Both the position numbers and the translations under genes were made by a program. From NCBI RefSeq assembly GCF_002920615.1, contig NZ_PQSU01000001.1:248001-312000 (forward strand): a DNA stretch of 64,000 nucleotides, read 5' to 3'. This document shows, in pieces, positions 26,202 to 34,338 of this stretch (positions are counted from its first letter, which is position 1; each line of letters starts with the position of its first letter). The DNA is from Streptomyces sp. Ru62. GTDB lineage: Bacteria > Actinomycetota > Actinomycetes > Streptomycetales > Streptomycetaceae. The notes below the pieces were generated by a model, which searched no databases, had not been told where the DNA came from, and was given only the letters and a program-made list of their open reading frames with translations.

Positions 26202-28577
26202 TCAGCCCAGCCGGGTCAGCCTGGCGCCGATGCCGGGCTCGGTCAGGTCCTTCTGGAGGGCCACCGGGACCTTCACCGCACCGGCCGAACCGTCACCCAC
26301 GGTGAGCGTCCCGACCCGGGTGCCGGCCTTCGCGCTGTGCGGCACGGTCCCGGACGCGAAGGACAGCTCCACCTTCATCCCGGCCCAGCCGGCCGCCGTG
26401 ACGTCCTTCGTCACCACGACCGGGGTACGGCCGCCGAGCCGGTCGTCCACGTACCCGACGACGTCCCCCTTCTTCACGATCTTCGCCGACGTCAGCGCGT
26501 CCTGGGCGGCGAGCAGCGCCGTCTTGCTGACCGCGTTGACCGTCTGCAGGATCTCCCGCTTGTGCTGGCCGAGGATCGCGCCGACGATCGTCACCGTCTG
26601 CCCGCCGACCTGCTTGCGGGAGGCGAAGAGCAGGTTGCCGCCGGCCGCCGTGGTGCTGCCGGTCTTGATGCCGATCGCGCCGATGCGGTACGGCAGCTCG
26701 TTGTAGTTCGGCCAGAACTTGCCGGAGGGGTCCGTCCAGCTCGCCGCGCTGCTGATCGCGACCAGGGCCGGGACCTTCACGAAGGCGCGGCCCAGCTTCA
26801 CCTGGTCCTCGGCCGTGGAGACGGTGGTCTCCTTCAGCCCCGAGGGGTCGGTGTACGTCGTGCCGGTCATCCCCAGTTCCTTGGCGGTGGCGTTCATCTT
26901 CTTGACGAACGCCGCCTCCGAGCCCGCGTCCCAGCGCGCGAGCAGCCGCGCGATGTTGTTGGCGGAGGGGATCAGGACGGCCGACAGGGCCTGCTTCTCG
27001 GTGAGGGTGTCACCGGCCTTGACGGTGTCGAGCGTCGACTCGCCGGCCTTGTTGTAGCCGCCCTCCTTCTCCGCCGTCGCGTCGACCTTGATCTTCGGGC
27101 CCTCCTGGCCCGGCTTCAGCGGGTGGTCCTTGAGGATGATGTACGCCGTCATGGTCTTGGCGACCGAGCCGATGGCCACGGGGGTCTGCTTGCCGAAATG
27201 CCCCATCGTGCCCACGCCGTCCACGTCCATCCAGCCCTGGCCCTCGCCGGGCCAGGGCAGCTGGGTGCGGTCGCCGGCGAAGGTGTAGCTGTCCTTGCCG
27301 GTGAGCGCGAGGGTGGACGTCGGCAGGGGGCGCACGGCCTGTACGACCGCAAAGATGATCGCGAGCAGCAGGACCAGCGGGGTCCAGATCTTGATCCGCC
27401 GCACGAGCGTGCGGACCGGGGTCTCCGGGGGCGGGGGCGTGTTCGTCAGCTCCGCCAGCAGGTCCAGCGGGGGCTTGGGCGGGAGCGGCTGCTGGGTGGT
27501 GCGCTCGGGGCCGACCTGGGGGACGGGGGTGGTGGCGTCCGGGGCCTTGGCCTCGGCGGCCGGCTTGCGCAGGTCGTCCTTGAGCGCGACGAACTTGCTG
27601 GTGCGTTCGGCGTCGGACTGTCCGGAGTCGGACTCCGGGGTCTTCGGCTTGCCTTCCGGCTTGCCGCCGACCTTGAGCATGGTCGTCGGCTGGTCGACGG
27701 GGGGTGTCTTGGGGCGGACGGCCTTGAAGACAGTGGTGGGCTGGTCCACGCCGGTGTCCTTGGTGGCGGGGTCCTCAACGGAGGGCTCCGTGCGGGGCTC
27801 GTCGCCGTCCGCCGCCTCGGCTTCGCCTTCGGCGTCCGTGTTCCCACCCGCACGGGGTGCCTGCGGCGGCGTCGGCCGCGGGTCCGCCTCGGCTTCGCCT
27901 TCGGCGTCCGTGTTCCCACCCTCACCACCCGTGCGGCTCTCGTCGTCTGCGGGTGGCCCCTGTGGGGCGTCCCCGCCATCGGCGACCTCCGGGCCGTCCT
28001 CGCCCTCAGCCGCCTCGTCCTCGACGGCCGTCTTGGCGTCTGCAGCGCTCTCCGCGTCCGCCTCGTCCTCCCGGTCCGTGGCAGACGGGGCGTCAGTCCT
28101 GGCCTTCGCGTCGGCAGGGTCCTCCGTCTCGGTCTCCCCGGCCGCGTCCGCGCCCGCGTCAGACGGTCCCTCGGTCTCGCCCTCCGGGCCGGACGAAGCC
28201 TCCGCCTCGTTCCCGGCGTCGGCGTCGGCCGACTCCCCCTCGGACGGAGCGTCAGCCTTCGTGCTCTTCTCGCCGGTGTCGTCCGTGTCGTCGCTGTCGT
28301 CGGCCTTCGCGGGTGTGTCCCGGCTCGGTTCGCGTACCCAGGTCGACACCGCCGCCTGGAGTTCGGTGTCCTCGGGGTCGGCGGACTGCTCCCGCGCGGT
28401 CGGGGTCTCGGGTCGTACCGTCAGGACCTTCGTCGCCGTGTCGCCGCCCGAGGACTTCCGTTCGCGGGACACCGCGAGACGCGGATCGCGCGCCTCGGGA
28501 ACCGAACCCGCGCTCCCCGACGCCGGTTCCGCCGACGACTCGCGCTGCTTCGACCTGTCGGGGGACTCGCCCGCCAC
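26202..28577 (-). CDS. D-alanyl-D-alanine carboxypeptidase with long acidic cytosolic extension
   Basis: The 791-aa protein has a ~390-residue, highly acidic and repetitive N-terminal extension, a single membrane anchor (WTPLVLLLAIIFAVVQAV, ~residue 395), then a penicillin-binding-protein 5-like domain. Catalytic motifs are SVAK with nucleophile Ser471 and Lys474, SANN, and KTGST; all three are intact, so it should trim pentapeptide stems outside the membrane. The family is usually ~400 aa, so the extension doubles it. A 38-bp direct repeat encodes GGNTDAEGEAEA twice. GTG at 28577 is chosen because GGAGGAGG lies 5 nt upstream; ATG codons exist at 28592 and 28601. Confidence 0.9.
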   Translation of the reverse strand: MAGESPDRSKQRESSAEPASGSAGSVPEARDPRLAVSRERKSSGGDTATKVLTVRPETPTAREQSADPEDTELQAAVSTWVREPSRDTPAKADDSDDTDDTGEKSTKADAPSEGESADADAGNEAEASSGPEGETEGPSDAGADAAGETETEDPADAKARTDAPSATDREDEADAESAADAKTAVEDEAAEGEDGPEVADGGDAPQGPPADDESRTGGEGGNTDAEGEAEADPRPTPPQAPRAGGNTDAEGEAEAADGDEPRTEPSVEDPATKDTGVDQPTTVFKAVRPKTPPVDQPTTMLKVGGKPEGKPKTPESDSGQSDAERTSKFVALKDDLRKPAAEAKAPDATTPVPQVGPERTTQQPLPPKPPLDLLAELTNTPPPPETPVRTLVRRIKIWTPLVLLLAIIFAVVQAVRPLPTSTLALTGKDSYTFAGDRTQLPWPGEGQGWMDVDGVGTMGHFGKQTPVAIGSVAKTMTAYIILKDHPLKPGQEGPKIKVDATAEKEGGYNKAGESTLDTVKAGDTLTEKQALSAVLIPSANNIARLLARWDAGSEAAFVKKMNATAKELGMTGTTYTDPSGLKETTVSTAEDQVKLGRAFVKVPALVAISSAASWTDPSGKFWPNYNELPYRIGAIGIKTGSTTAAGGNLLFASRKQVGGQTVTIVGAILGQHKREILQTVNAVSKTALLAAQDALTSAKIVKKGDVVGYVDDRLGGRTPVVVTKDVTAAGWAGMKVELSFASGTVPHSAKAGTRVGTLTVGDGSAGAVKVPVALQKDLTEPGIGARLTRLG
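27812..27921. repeat. 38-bp direct repeat within the carboxypeptidase gene
   Basis: The copies at 27812-27849 and 27884-27921 look identical and are offset by 72 bp (24 codons), so length change by recombination would keep the frame. They encode the repeated NTDAEGEAEA segment in the acidic extension. Confidence 0.85.
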
Positions 28578-28773
28578 CGATGCCTCCTCCATGCGCCGCA
28601 CGCCTACGCGCGCGCCCTGTCCGAACCATGTACCAGTGTCCTGTGTGAGGGCTTGGCCCCTGCGGTAGACGAGAACGACATACCTACCGGTTCCCTCACG
28701 AACCGGTCACGCACCCTCGACAGACCAATGTGAGAGGGGTCACCCTGTCATTCATCCACGCGGGGAGGCATGG

Positions 28774-29532
28774 ATGGGCAGGAGCCGCAGAACACTTCCG
28801 GAGGAGCTTCTGTTGCTCGCACTGGACCCGGCCACGGGTACCACTGCGCAGCCGCAGTCGCTCGACCTCGGTCTGGCCGGTGCACAGCTAGTGGAGCTGG
28901 CGCTGGCCGGACGGATAGCCCCAGACGGGGATCGTATCGCCGTGGTGGTGCCACGGCCGACAGGAGATCCGACTCTGGACTGCGCGTTGGAGTTGCTGCG
29001 AAGGCGTGGCGCTCCCGTGCGTGCCGTCCACTGGATCGGCGGGCCCCGGCTGGGGCTCAGGCAGACCTACCTCTCGCATCTGGAGCGGTGCGGCATGGTC
29101 GCCGCCGTACCCGGCCAGATGTGCGGGGTGCTGCCGACGACGCGTTACCAGGCGACGGACACCGCCATCAGCCGGGAGATCCGCTCCCGGCTGGATTCCG
29201 CGATCCGCACCGGCGTGCCGCCGGATCCGCGGACCGCGGCGCTCGCCGCCCTGGCGCACGCCGTCGGGCTCGGCAAGCACCTGTATCCCGGGAACGAGGG
29301 CCGGTCGTCCCGGTCCCGGTTGCGGGATCTGATCCGGCACGACCCCATGGGCGGGCTCGTCGCCCACGCCGTCATGGACGTGCAGAACGGCGCGGCGGCA
29401 GCCCAGCCGCGTCGTGGCCCGGCCCCGGCCGGCCGGCAGGCCGCGCCCGGCGTCAGGTCCGCGCCGGAACCCGCGCGCGGGATTCCGACACAGCCGCGTC
29501 GCGGGTCCATGGCGCGTGCCGTGGCCCACTGA
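28774..29532 (+). CDS. GPP34 (GOLPH3/VPS74-like) family phosphoprotein
   Basis: The 252-aa protein begins TLPEELLLLALDPATGTTAQPQSLDLGLAGAQLVELALAGRIA, the hallmark of the GPP34 family, followed by a helical bundle (AVHWIGGPRLGLRQTYLSHLERCGMVAAV). In eukaryotes GOLPH3 binds PI4P at the Golgi. In actinomycetes the family is common and its role obscure, probably lipid or membrane association. The C-terminal ~50 residues are a disordered Pro/Arg-rich tail. ATG at 28774 lies 6 nt after GGGGAGG. It is divergent from the carboxypeptidase gene. Confidence 0.9.
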   Translation: MGRSRRTLPEELLLLALDPATGTTAQPQSLDLGLAGAQLVELALAGRIAPDGDRIAVVVPRPTGDPTLDCALELLRRRGAPVRAVHWIGGPRLGLRQTYLSHLERCGMVAAVPGQMCGVLPTTRYQATDTAISREIRSRLDSAIRTGVPPDPRTAALAALAHAVGLGKHLYPGNEGRSSRSRLRDLIRHDPMGGLVAHAVMDVQNGAAAAQPRRGPAPAGRQAAPGVRSAPEPARGIPTQPRRGSMARAVAH

Positions 29533-29742
29533 GCCGTAACCCCGGTCCCCACAGACCCGGTTCGGGAGCCGCAGGTCCGAGCGGGGCGGTGAGATCCTTG
29601 TGGTCTCGCCGCCCCGCTCGGCCGCGTCCCCGGCTGCATATCCACGGTTTCCCAGCGGTAGAAAGCACCTTGGTGGCAGTCTGCTCAACAGCAGATACGC
29701 AAAGTGTTAAGCAACAGGCAGGCAGCCGGAGGTGCGCGTCCC

Positions 29743-30600
29743 GTGGCGTCCAATGTCAATCCCACCGTCAGGCGGCGCCGGCTCGGCCAGGAGCTGCGCA
29801 GGCTCCGTGAGCTCAAGGGCATGACGGCCGAAGAGGTGGCGGAGCGGCTGCTGGTGTCGCAGTCGAAGATCAGCCGGCTGGAGAACGGCCGGAGGAGCAT
29901 CAGCCAGCGCGACGTGCGCGATCTGTGCGGGGTGTACGAGGTCGAGGACCAGCGGATCGTCGACTCGCTGATGGAGATGGCCCGGGATTCCAGACAGCAG
30001 GGCTGGTGGCACACCTTCGGCGACATCCCGTACAGCGTGTACATCGGTCTGGAGACGGACGCCGAGTCGCTGCGGGTGTACGAACCCCAGTTGGTGACCG
30101 GGCTGTTGCAGACGCGGGCCTACGCCGAGGCGCTGGTGCAGGGCGCGTTGCCGGAGACGTCGACCGCGGAGATCGAGAAGCGTGTCCAGGTGCGGATGCG
30201 CCGACAGGAACGTATCACCGCCCAGGCCAACCCGCTCCGGCTGTGGGTGGTGCTCGACGAGGCCGCGCTGAAGCGGGTCGTGGGCAGCCGGCTGGTGATG
30301 CGGGAACAGCTGGAGCACCTGATCGAGATGTCGCAGCTTCCGCACGTCACCGTGCAGGTGCTGCCCTTCGACGTGGGCGCGCATCCGGGGCTCAACGGCC
30401 AGTACGCGATCCTGGAGTTCGCCGACGCGGCCGACTCCAGCGTGGTGTACCTGGAGGGCGTGACCAGTGACCTGTACCTGGAGAAGGCGCAGGACGTGCA
30501 GAAGTACGCCGTGATGTACGAGCATCTGCGGGCGCAGTCCCTCAACGTGGAGGCGTCCCGGAAGTTCATCGCGGACGTGGCGAAACTGTACGCGGACTGA
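29743..30600 (+). CDS. Helix-turn-helix regulator, Scr1/DUF5753 type
   Basis: The 285-aa protein has an N-terminal XRE helix-turn-helix (RRLGQELRRLRELKGMTAEEVAERLLVSQSKISRLENGRRSI) and a DUF5753 domain including GWWHTFGDIPYSVYIGLETDAESLRVYEPQLVTGLLQTRAYAEALV and VLPFDVGAHPGLNGQYAILEF. GTG at 29743 is preceded by GGAGGT at a 9-nt spacing. An upstream GTG at 29704 would place a rare TTA as codon 2 but has no ribosome binding site. A DUF397 gene follows 189 bp downstream, the usual partner. Confidence 0.92.
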   Translation: MASNVNPTVRRRRLGQELRRLRELKGMTAEEVAERLLVSQSKISRLENGRRSISQRDVRDLCGVYEVEDQRIVDSLMEMARDSRQQGWWHTFGDIPYSVYIGLETDAESLRVYEPQLVTGLLQTRAYAEALVQGALPETSTAEIEKRVQVRMRRQERITAQANPLRLWVVLDEAALKRVVGSRLVMREQLEHLIEMSQLPHVTVQVLPFDVGAHPGLNGQYAILEFADAADSSVVYLEGVTSDLYLEKAQDVQKYAVMYEHLRAQSLNVEASRKFIADVAKLYAD

Positions 30601-30789
30601 TGCGCTGTCACGCAGGGCGCGGGATCGTACACCGCCGGTCCACTCCAATGGAAGGCTCACCTGGAATATGCCATCCGGTTGAGTGAACGACTCCTCCGTG
30701 GCGCGCAGTTGCCCGGTAGCGTCGATCACGCCAGTCAGACGACATGGTTGGCGTGAACCGCACTACCGCAACTCGCAACAGGAGTGGAC

Positions 30790-30981
30790 ATGGCACTGAT
30801 TCAGGGCGCTTCGGAGACGTGGATGAAGTCTTCCTATTCCGCGGGCAACGGCGCCTGCGTCGAGGTCAAGTCGCCCACCGCCGCCGAACTCGCCGTTCGC
30901 GACTCCAAGACGCCCGAGGGTCCGATCCTGGCCTTCCCCGCCGACGCATGGAACGCCTTCGTGTCCTCGGTCAAGGCGTGA
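30790..30981 (+). CDS. DUF397 domain-containing protein
   Basis: This 63-aa protein has the family signature TWMKSSYSAGNGACVEVKSPTAAELAVRDSKTPEGPILAFPADAWNAFVSSVK. The ATG at 30790 lies 5 nt after GGAG; a GTG at 30784 is the alternative. It is co-directional with the helix-turn-helix gene but separated by 189 bp, unlike the overlapping pair near 7.8 kb, so it may have its own promoter. Confidence 0.9.
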   Translation: MALIQGASETWMKSSYSAGNGACVEVKSPTAAELAVRDSKTPEGPILAFPADAWNAFVSSVKA

Positions 30982-31033
30982 GGGGTTCTCCCTGACCCTG
31001 GTCCGGACAACAACTGCACACGCACCACCAGGA

Positions 31034-31073
31034 GAGCCCTCTCGACCAGTCGCCGTCCTTGCCGAGAGGGCTC
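31034..31073. terminator. Bidirectional terminator between DUF397 and glutathione peroxidase genes
   Basis: A perfect 11-bp stem, GAGCCCTCTCG at 31034-31044 and CGAGAGGGCTC at 31063-31073, with an 18-nt loop, lies between two convergent genes. Confidence 0.82.
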
Positions 31074-31112
31074 ACCGCCTTCTACCGGGCCACCGGGAGG
31101 CCCGAGCCGTGC

Positions 31113-31619
31113 TCAGCCGAGCTGGGCCTCGATCGCGGAGACGACCTCGGCCGACTCCGGCTCGGTCTGCGGCGAGAACCGCGCGACGACCTGACCGTCC
31201 CGGCCGATCAAGAACTTCTCGAAGTTCCAGCGGATGTCCCCGCTGTGCCCCTCGGCGTCGGCGAAGCCCACGAGCCGCTCGTACAGCGGATGCCGGCCCG
31301 GCCCGTTCACCTCCACCTTCTCCGTCAGCGGGAAGGTCACGCCGTAGGTCGCCGAGCAGAACTCCGCGATCTCCTCGGCGGTGCCGGGCTCCTGCCCGAG
31401 GAACTGGTTGCAGGGCACGCCCAGCACGGTGAAGCCCTGCTCGGCGTACCGCTCCTGCAGCTTCTCCAGCCCGGTGTACTGCGGGGTCAGCCCGCACTTG
31501 GAGGCCACGTTCACGATGAGGACGGCCTTGCCCGCGAACCGCGACAGATCCGCGGAGCCGCCCTGGAGGGCCTCGATCTCGACGTCCAGCGGGGAGCCGC
31601 TGTGCTCAGTAGTCGTCAT
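31113..31619 (-). CDS. Glutathione peroxidase family thiol peroxidase
   Basis: This 168-aa thioredoxin-fold enzyme has NVASKCGLTPQYTGLEKLQERY (peroxidatic Cys near residue 42), GVPCNQFLGQEPGT (second Cys near 70, with the catalytic Gln of the NQF motif) and WNFEKFLIGRDGQVVARFSP. It is a Cys-type, not selenocysteine, GPx. In actinomycetes lacking glutathione these normally take electrons from thioredoxin. The likely role is reduction of hydroperoxides in the cytosol. The S. coelicolor ortholog is recalled as SCO4444. Confidence 0.95.
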   Translation of the reverse strand: MTTTEHSGSPLDVEIEALQGGSADLSRFAGKAVLIVNVASKCGLTPQYTGLEKLQERYAEQGFTVLGVPCNQFLGQEPGTAEEIAEFCSATYGVTFPLTEKVEVNGPGRHPLYERLVGFADAEGHSGDIRWNFEKFLIGRDGQVVARFSPQTEPESAEVVSAIEAQLG

Positions 31620-31665
31620 GCCCGGATGCTAGCCCCGCCGCCCCCCACGCCCCCGCCCGACCTCA

Positions 31666-31787
31666 CCCAGCGCGTCCCCGGCTCCCTTGTCCGGCTTCAC
31701 CGAGCGCGTCCCGGCTCCTCTGCCTGACTCCGCCCAGCGCGTCCCCGGCTCCCTTGTCCGGCTTGCCCAGCGCGTCACCGGCTCCCG
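31666..31787. repeat. Degenerate ~34-bp tandem repeats
   Basis: A 32-bp segment at 31666-31697 recurs exactly at 31733-31764, and related degenerate half-units lie at 31698-31732 and 31765-31787. All share the AGCGCGTCxCCGGCTCC core. They fill the spacer between the GPx start and the end of the ArsR-like gene and probably contain GPx promoter DNA. Confidence 0.7.
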
Positions 31788-31819
31788 GGCGCAAACGTCA
31801 CCGGCCCCCGTACGTCACG

Positions 31820-32794
31820 TCACAGGCCCCCTCGTCCCGCCTCGACCAGAACGTCGCCGGCCGTCGTCCGTGCGTACAGCACCGACCGCCCGGCCCGTCG
31901 TCGCGTCACCAGACCCGCCTCCCGGAGCACCTTCAGGTGCCGGCCCACCGAGCCCAGCCCCTGCCCGGTCACGGCGGTCAGCTGGGTGGTGCTCAGGGGG
32001 GAGCCGAGGAGGACCAGCACCGCGGCCCGGCCCGGCCCGAGCAGCGCGCTCAGCCCGGCGGGCACCGCCCGGTCGCCGTCCCCGGCCAGGACACCGGCAC
32101 AGGGGTAGACCACGGCGTACCGCTCATCGCCCTCCCAGGCGACCCAGCCCATGTGCTGCGCGGTCACCGGCACGAACACCAGCTCGGCGCCGGAGATCTC
32201 GCGCGGCGGATACTCGTGCAGGTTGATCTGGAACCGGTTGTCCCCGAGCCACCGCGTGCCGCCCGGCCGCAGCGAGTCCAGCACGCTCGCCCAGCCGCCC
32301 CGGCTCGCCTGCGCGGTCCGCGCCACCACGTCCGCCTCCAGCACCCGCCGGCGCCGCGCCCAGTACGGTCGTACGGCCTCCTCCCACACCCACTCCAGCA
32401 GTACGGCGGCCCGCTCGGGCAGGTCGTCCCGGTCCAGCTCGGCGGGCAGCGGTCCGGCCAGGGAGAGCCGCAGGTGCGCGCGGGCGTCCGCCGGCCGGGT
32501 GGCGCGGACACGGGCGATCCCGTCCCGGAAGGTCTCGGAGTCGCGGGGCGTGGGCGTGAGGAAGTCGGCGATCCACTCCCGCCCCAGCCCCGCCCGCACC
32601 AGCCGGGCCGTCACCGGGTCGGCCGCGAGCCTGTCCCGGTAGGCGGGCAGGTGCGTGCCCAGCCAGGAGTGCTCACCTGGATGCGTCCCCTGCCCGGCGT
32701 GCAGCAGCTTGAGCCCGGCGAAGGTCTCGGCGAGCGGCGAGATGACGAACCGGCTCCGGGCCAGGGTGTCCGCGTTGAGCTGCCACCACCCCAC
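31820..32794 (-). CDS. ArsR-like winged-helix regulator with DUF5937-type N-terminal domain
   Basis: In this 324-aa protein the DNA-binding winged helix is C-terminal: LLGPGRAAVLVLLGSPLSTTQLTAVTGQGLGSVGRHLKVLREAGLVTRRRAGRSVLYARTTAG (residues ~248-310). The N-terminal ~240 residues are a helical/beta domain found in Streptomyces ArsR-like regulators next to MFS exporters. It is divergent from an MFS gene with four 15-bp iterons in the 133-bp intergenic spacer. Control of that transporter is the natural inference. No metal-binding cysteines of the classical ArsR type are visible. Confidence 0.83.
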   Translation of the reverse strand: MGWWQLNADTLARSRFVISPLAETFAGLKLLHAGQGTHPGEHSWLGTHLPAYRDRLAADPVTARLVRAGLGREWIADFLTPTPRDSETFRDGIARVRATRPADARAHLRLSLAGPLPAELDRDDLPERAAVLLEWVWEEAVRPYWARRRRVLEADVVARTAQASRGGWASVLDSLRPGGTRWLGDNRFQINLHEYPPREISGAELVFVPVTAQHMGWVAWEGDERYAVVYPCAGVLAGDGDRAVPAGLSALLGPGRAAVLVLLGSPLSTTQLTAVTGQGLGSVGRHLKVLREAGLVTRRRAGRSVLYARTTAGDVLVEAGRGGL

Positions 32795-32812
32795 GAGCGC
32801 CTCCTCGTACGC

Positions 32813-32872
32813 CGCGTACGGAACCTTCGCCTACGGGCCCTTCGCGTACGGGCATTTCGCGTACGGACCTTT
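32813..32872. repeat. Four 15-bp iterons between divergent regulator and MFS genes
   Basis: Tandem units start at 32813, 32828, 32843 and 32858 with consensus CGCGTACGGrmCyTT. The core CGTACG is a palindrome. They lie 19 bp from the regulator start and 56 bp from the MFS start, an operator-like location. Confidence 0.75.
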
Positions 32873-32927
32873 CGCACGACGGCGAAACAATAACGAGCCC
32901 GCTGCGGGCCGTCCGAGACTCCGGAAC

Positions 32928-34124
32928 ATGACCGGCTACCGCCCCCTGTTCCGCACCCCCGAGTTCACCCCGCTCTTCCTCGGCGCCGCCGCCCAGACCG
33001 CCGCCGGCACCGTCGGCGGCCTCGCCCTCGGCACGCTCGTCCACCGGGCGACCGGCTCCCCGCTCCTGTCGGCGCTGAGCATGTTCGGCCCGTCCCTCGC
33101 CCAGGTGCTCGGCGCGACCTTCCTGCTCTCCGGCGCCGACCGGCTGCCCCCGCGCACGACCCTCGCCGCGATCTCGCTGGCCTTCGCCGCCGGCACGGCG
33201 GTGCAGGCGCTGCCCGGCCTGCCGCTCGGCGCGCTGTTCACAGTGGTCCTGGTCCTGGGTCTGGTCGCCTCCCTCGGGGGCGGGGTCCGCTGGGGCCTGC
33301 TGAACGAGATCCTCGCCAAGGACGGTTATCTGCCCGGACGTTCGCTGTTCAACATGATGAGCGGGCTCATGCAGATCGCCGGGTTCGCCACCGGCGGCGC
33401 CCTGCTCGCCATCTTCTCCCCGCGGGCCTGTCTCCTGCTGGCCGTGGCCCTGTACCTGACGGCCGCGCTCGTCCTGCGCCTCGGCCTGACCGCTCGTCCG
33501 CCGCGGGCCACCGGCCGCCTCTCCCCGTCGGCGACCTGGCGCGCCAACGCCGAGCTGTGGTCGTCCCGCCCGCGCCGCCTCACCTACCTGGGCCTGTGGC
33601 TGCCCAACGGCATGGTCGTCGGCTGCGAGTCCCTCTACGTGTCGTACGCCCCGCACGCGGCCGGCACCCTGTTCGCGTGTGCCGCGCTCGGCATGTTCGC
33701 CGGGGACGTGACGGTGGGCCGGCTGCTGCGGCCCGCGGTCCGGCGCCGGCTGGCCACCCCGCTCCTGCTGCTGCTCGCGACGCCGTACCTGTTGTTCTTC
33801 GCGCACCCGCCGGTGCCGGTGGCGGTGGTCTGCGTGACCGTGGCCTCCGCCGGTTTCGGCGCGGGCCTGGTCCAGCAGGAGCGGCTGATGAGCCTGACCC
33901 CCGGCGACCAGGCCGGCCAGGCGCTGGGACTGCACTCGGCCGGCATGCTCACCTTCCAGGGCGTGAGCGCTGCACTGGCCGGTGCGGTGGCCCAGTTCAC
34001 CTCGCCGGCCACGGCGATGACCGTGATGGCGACGGGTTCGCTGTGCGTGACGCTGGCGCTGGCAACGGCCGCCGGCCGGGTTCCGGCCCGCTCCCGTCCC
34101 GAGCCGGTGCGGGAACCGGGGTGA
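32928..34124 (+). CDS. MFS transporter
   Basis: The 398-aa protein has about 12 hydrophobic helices, beginning YRPLFRTPEFTPLFLGAAAQTAAGTVGGLALGTLVHRATG, typical of actinobacterial MFS exporters of the MdfA/EntS-like class. The usual motif A is weak (SGADRLPPRTTL). The ATG at 32928 starts a normal MFS N-terminus; the frame is open upstream through the 15-bp iterons but reads as low-complexity FAYGP repeats. The divergent ArsR-like regulator is the probable repressor. Substrate unknown. Confidence 0.88.
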   Translation: MTGYRPLFRTPEFTPLFLGAAAQTAAGTVGGLALGTLVHRATGSPLLSALSMFGPSLAQVLGATFLLSGADRLPPRTTLAAISLAFAAGTAVQALPGLPLGALFTVVLVLGLVASLGGGVRWGLLNEILAKDGYLPGRSLFNMMSGLMQIAGFATGGALLAIFSPRACLLLAVALYLTAALVLRLGLTARPPRATGRLSPSATWRANAELWSSRPRRLTYLGLWLPNGMVVGCESLYVSYAPHAAGTLFACAALGMFAGDVTVGRLLRPAVRRRLATPLLLLLATPYLLFFAHPPVPVAVVCVTVASAGFGAGLVQQERLMSLTPGDQAGQALGLHSAGMLTFQGVSAALAGAVAQFTSPATAMTVMATGSLCVTLALATAAGRVPARSRPEPVREPG

Positions 34125-34179
34125 GACGCGCGGGGTCCCGGCCCGCTCCCGCGCCGAGCCGGTGCGGGAACCGGGGTGA
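34083..34179. repeat. 42-bp tandem duplication of the MFS gene 3' end
   Basis: The last 42 bp of the MFS gene, including TGA (34083-34124), is repeated at 34138-34179 with about two differences. The second copy is untranslated. Confidence 0.8.
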
Positions 34180-34338
34180 TGCGAGCCGGGGTCCGCCCAC
34201 CGACGTACGGCGTGATCGTCCGTCTGCATGAGGGTGGTTCGGCAGGTCGCGGGCCGCCGGGAGGGCATCCCGTGCACGCGCGGATTCTCCGCTGTTTTTC
34301 CTGGTTCCTCCACGTGTGAGCTGGGCTATGGTGCTCAT

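Noticed and set aside
31640..31820. Repeats before glutathione peroxidase considered as a CRISPR array
   Set aside because: Units are degenerate, contiguous rather than separated by unique spacers, and no cas genes are present in the window.
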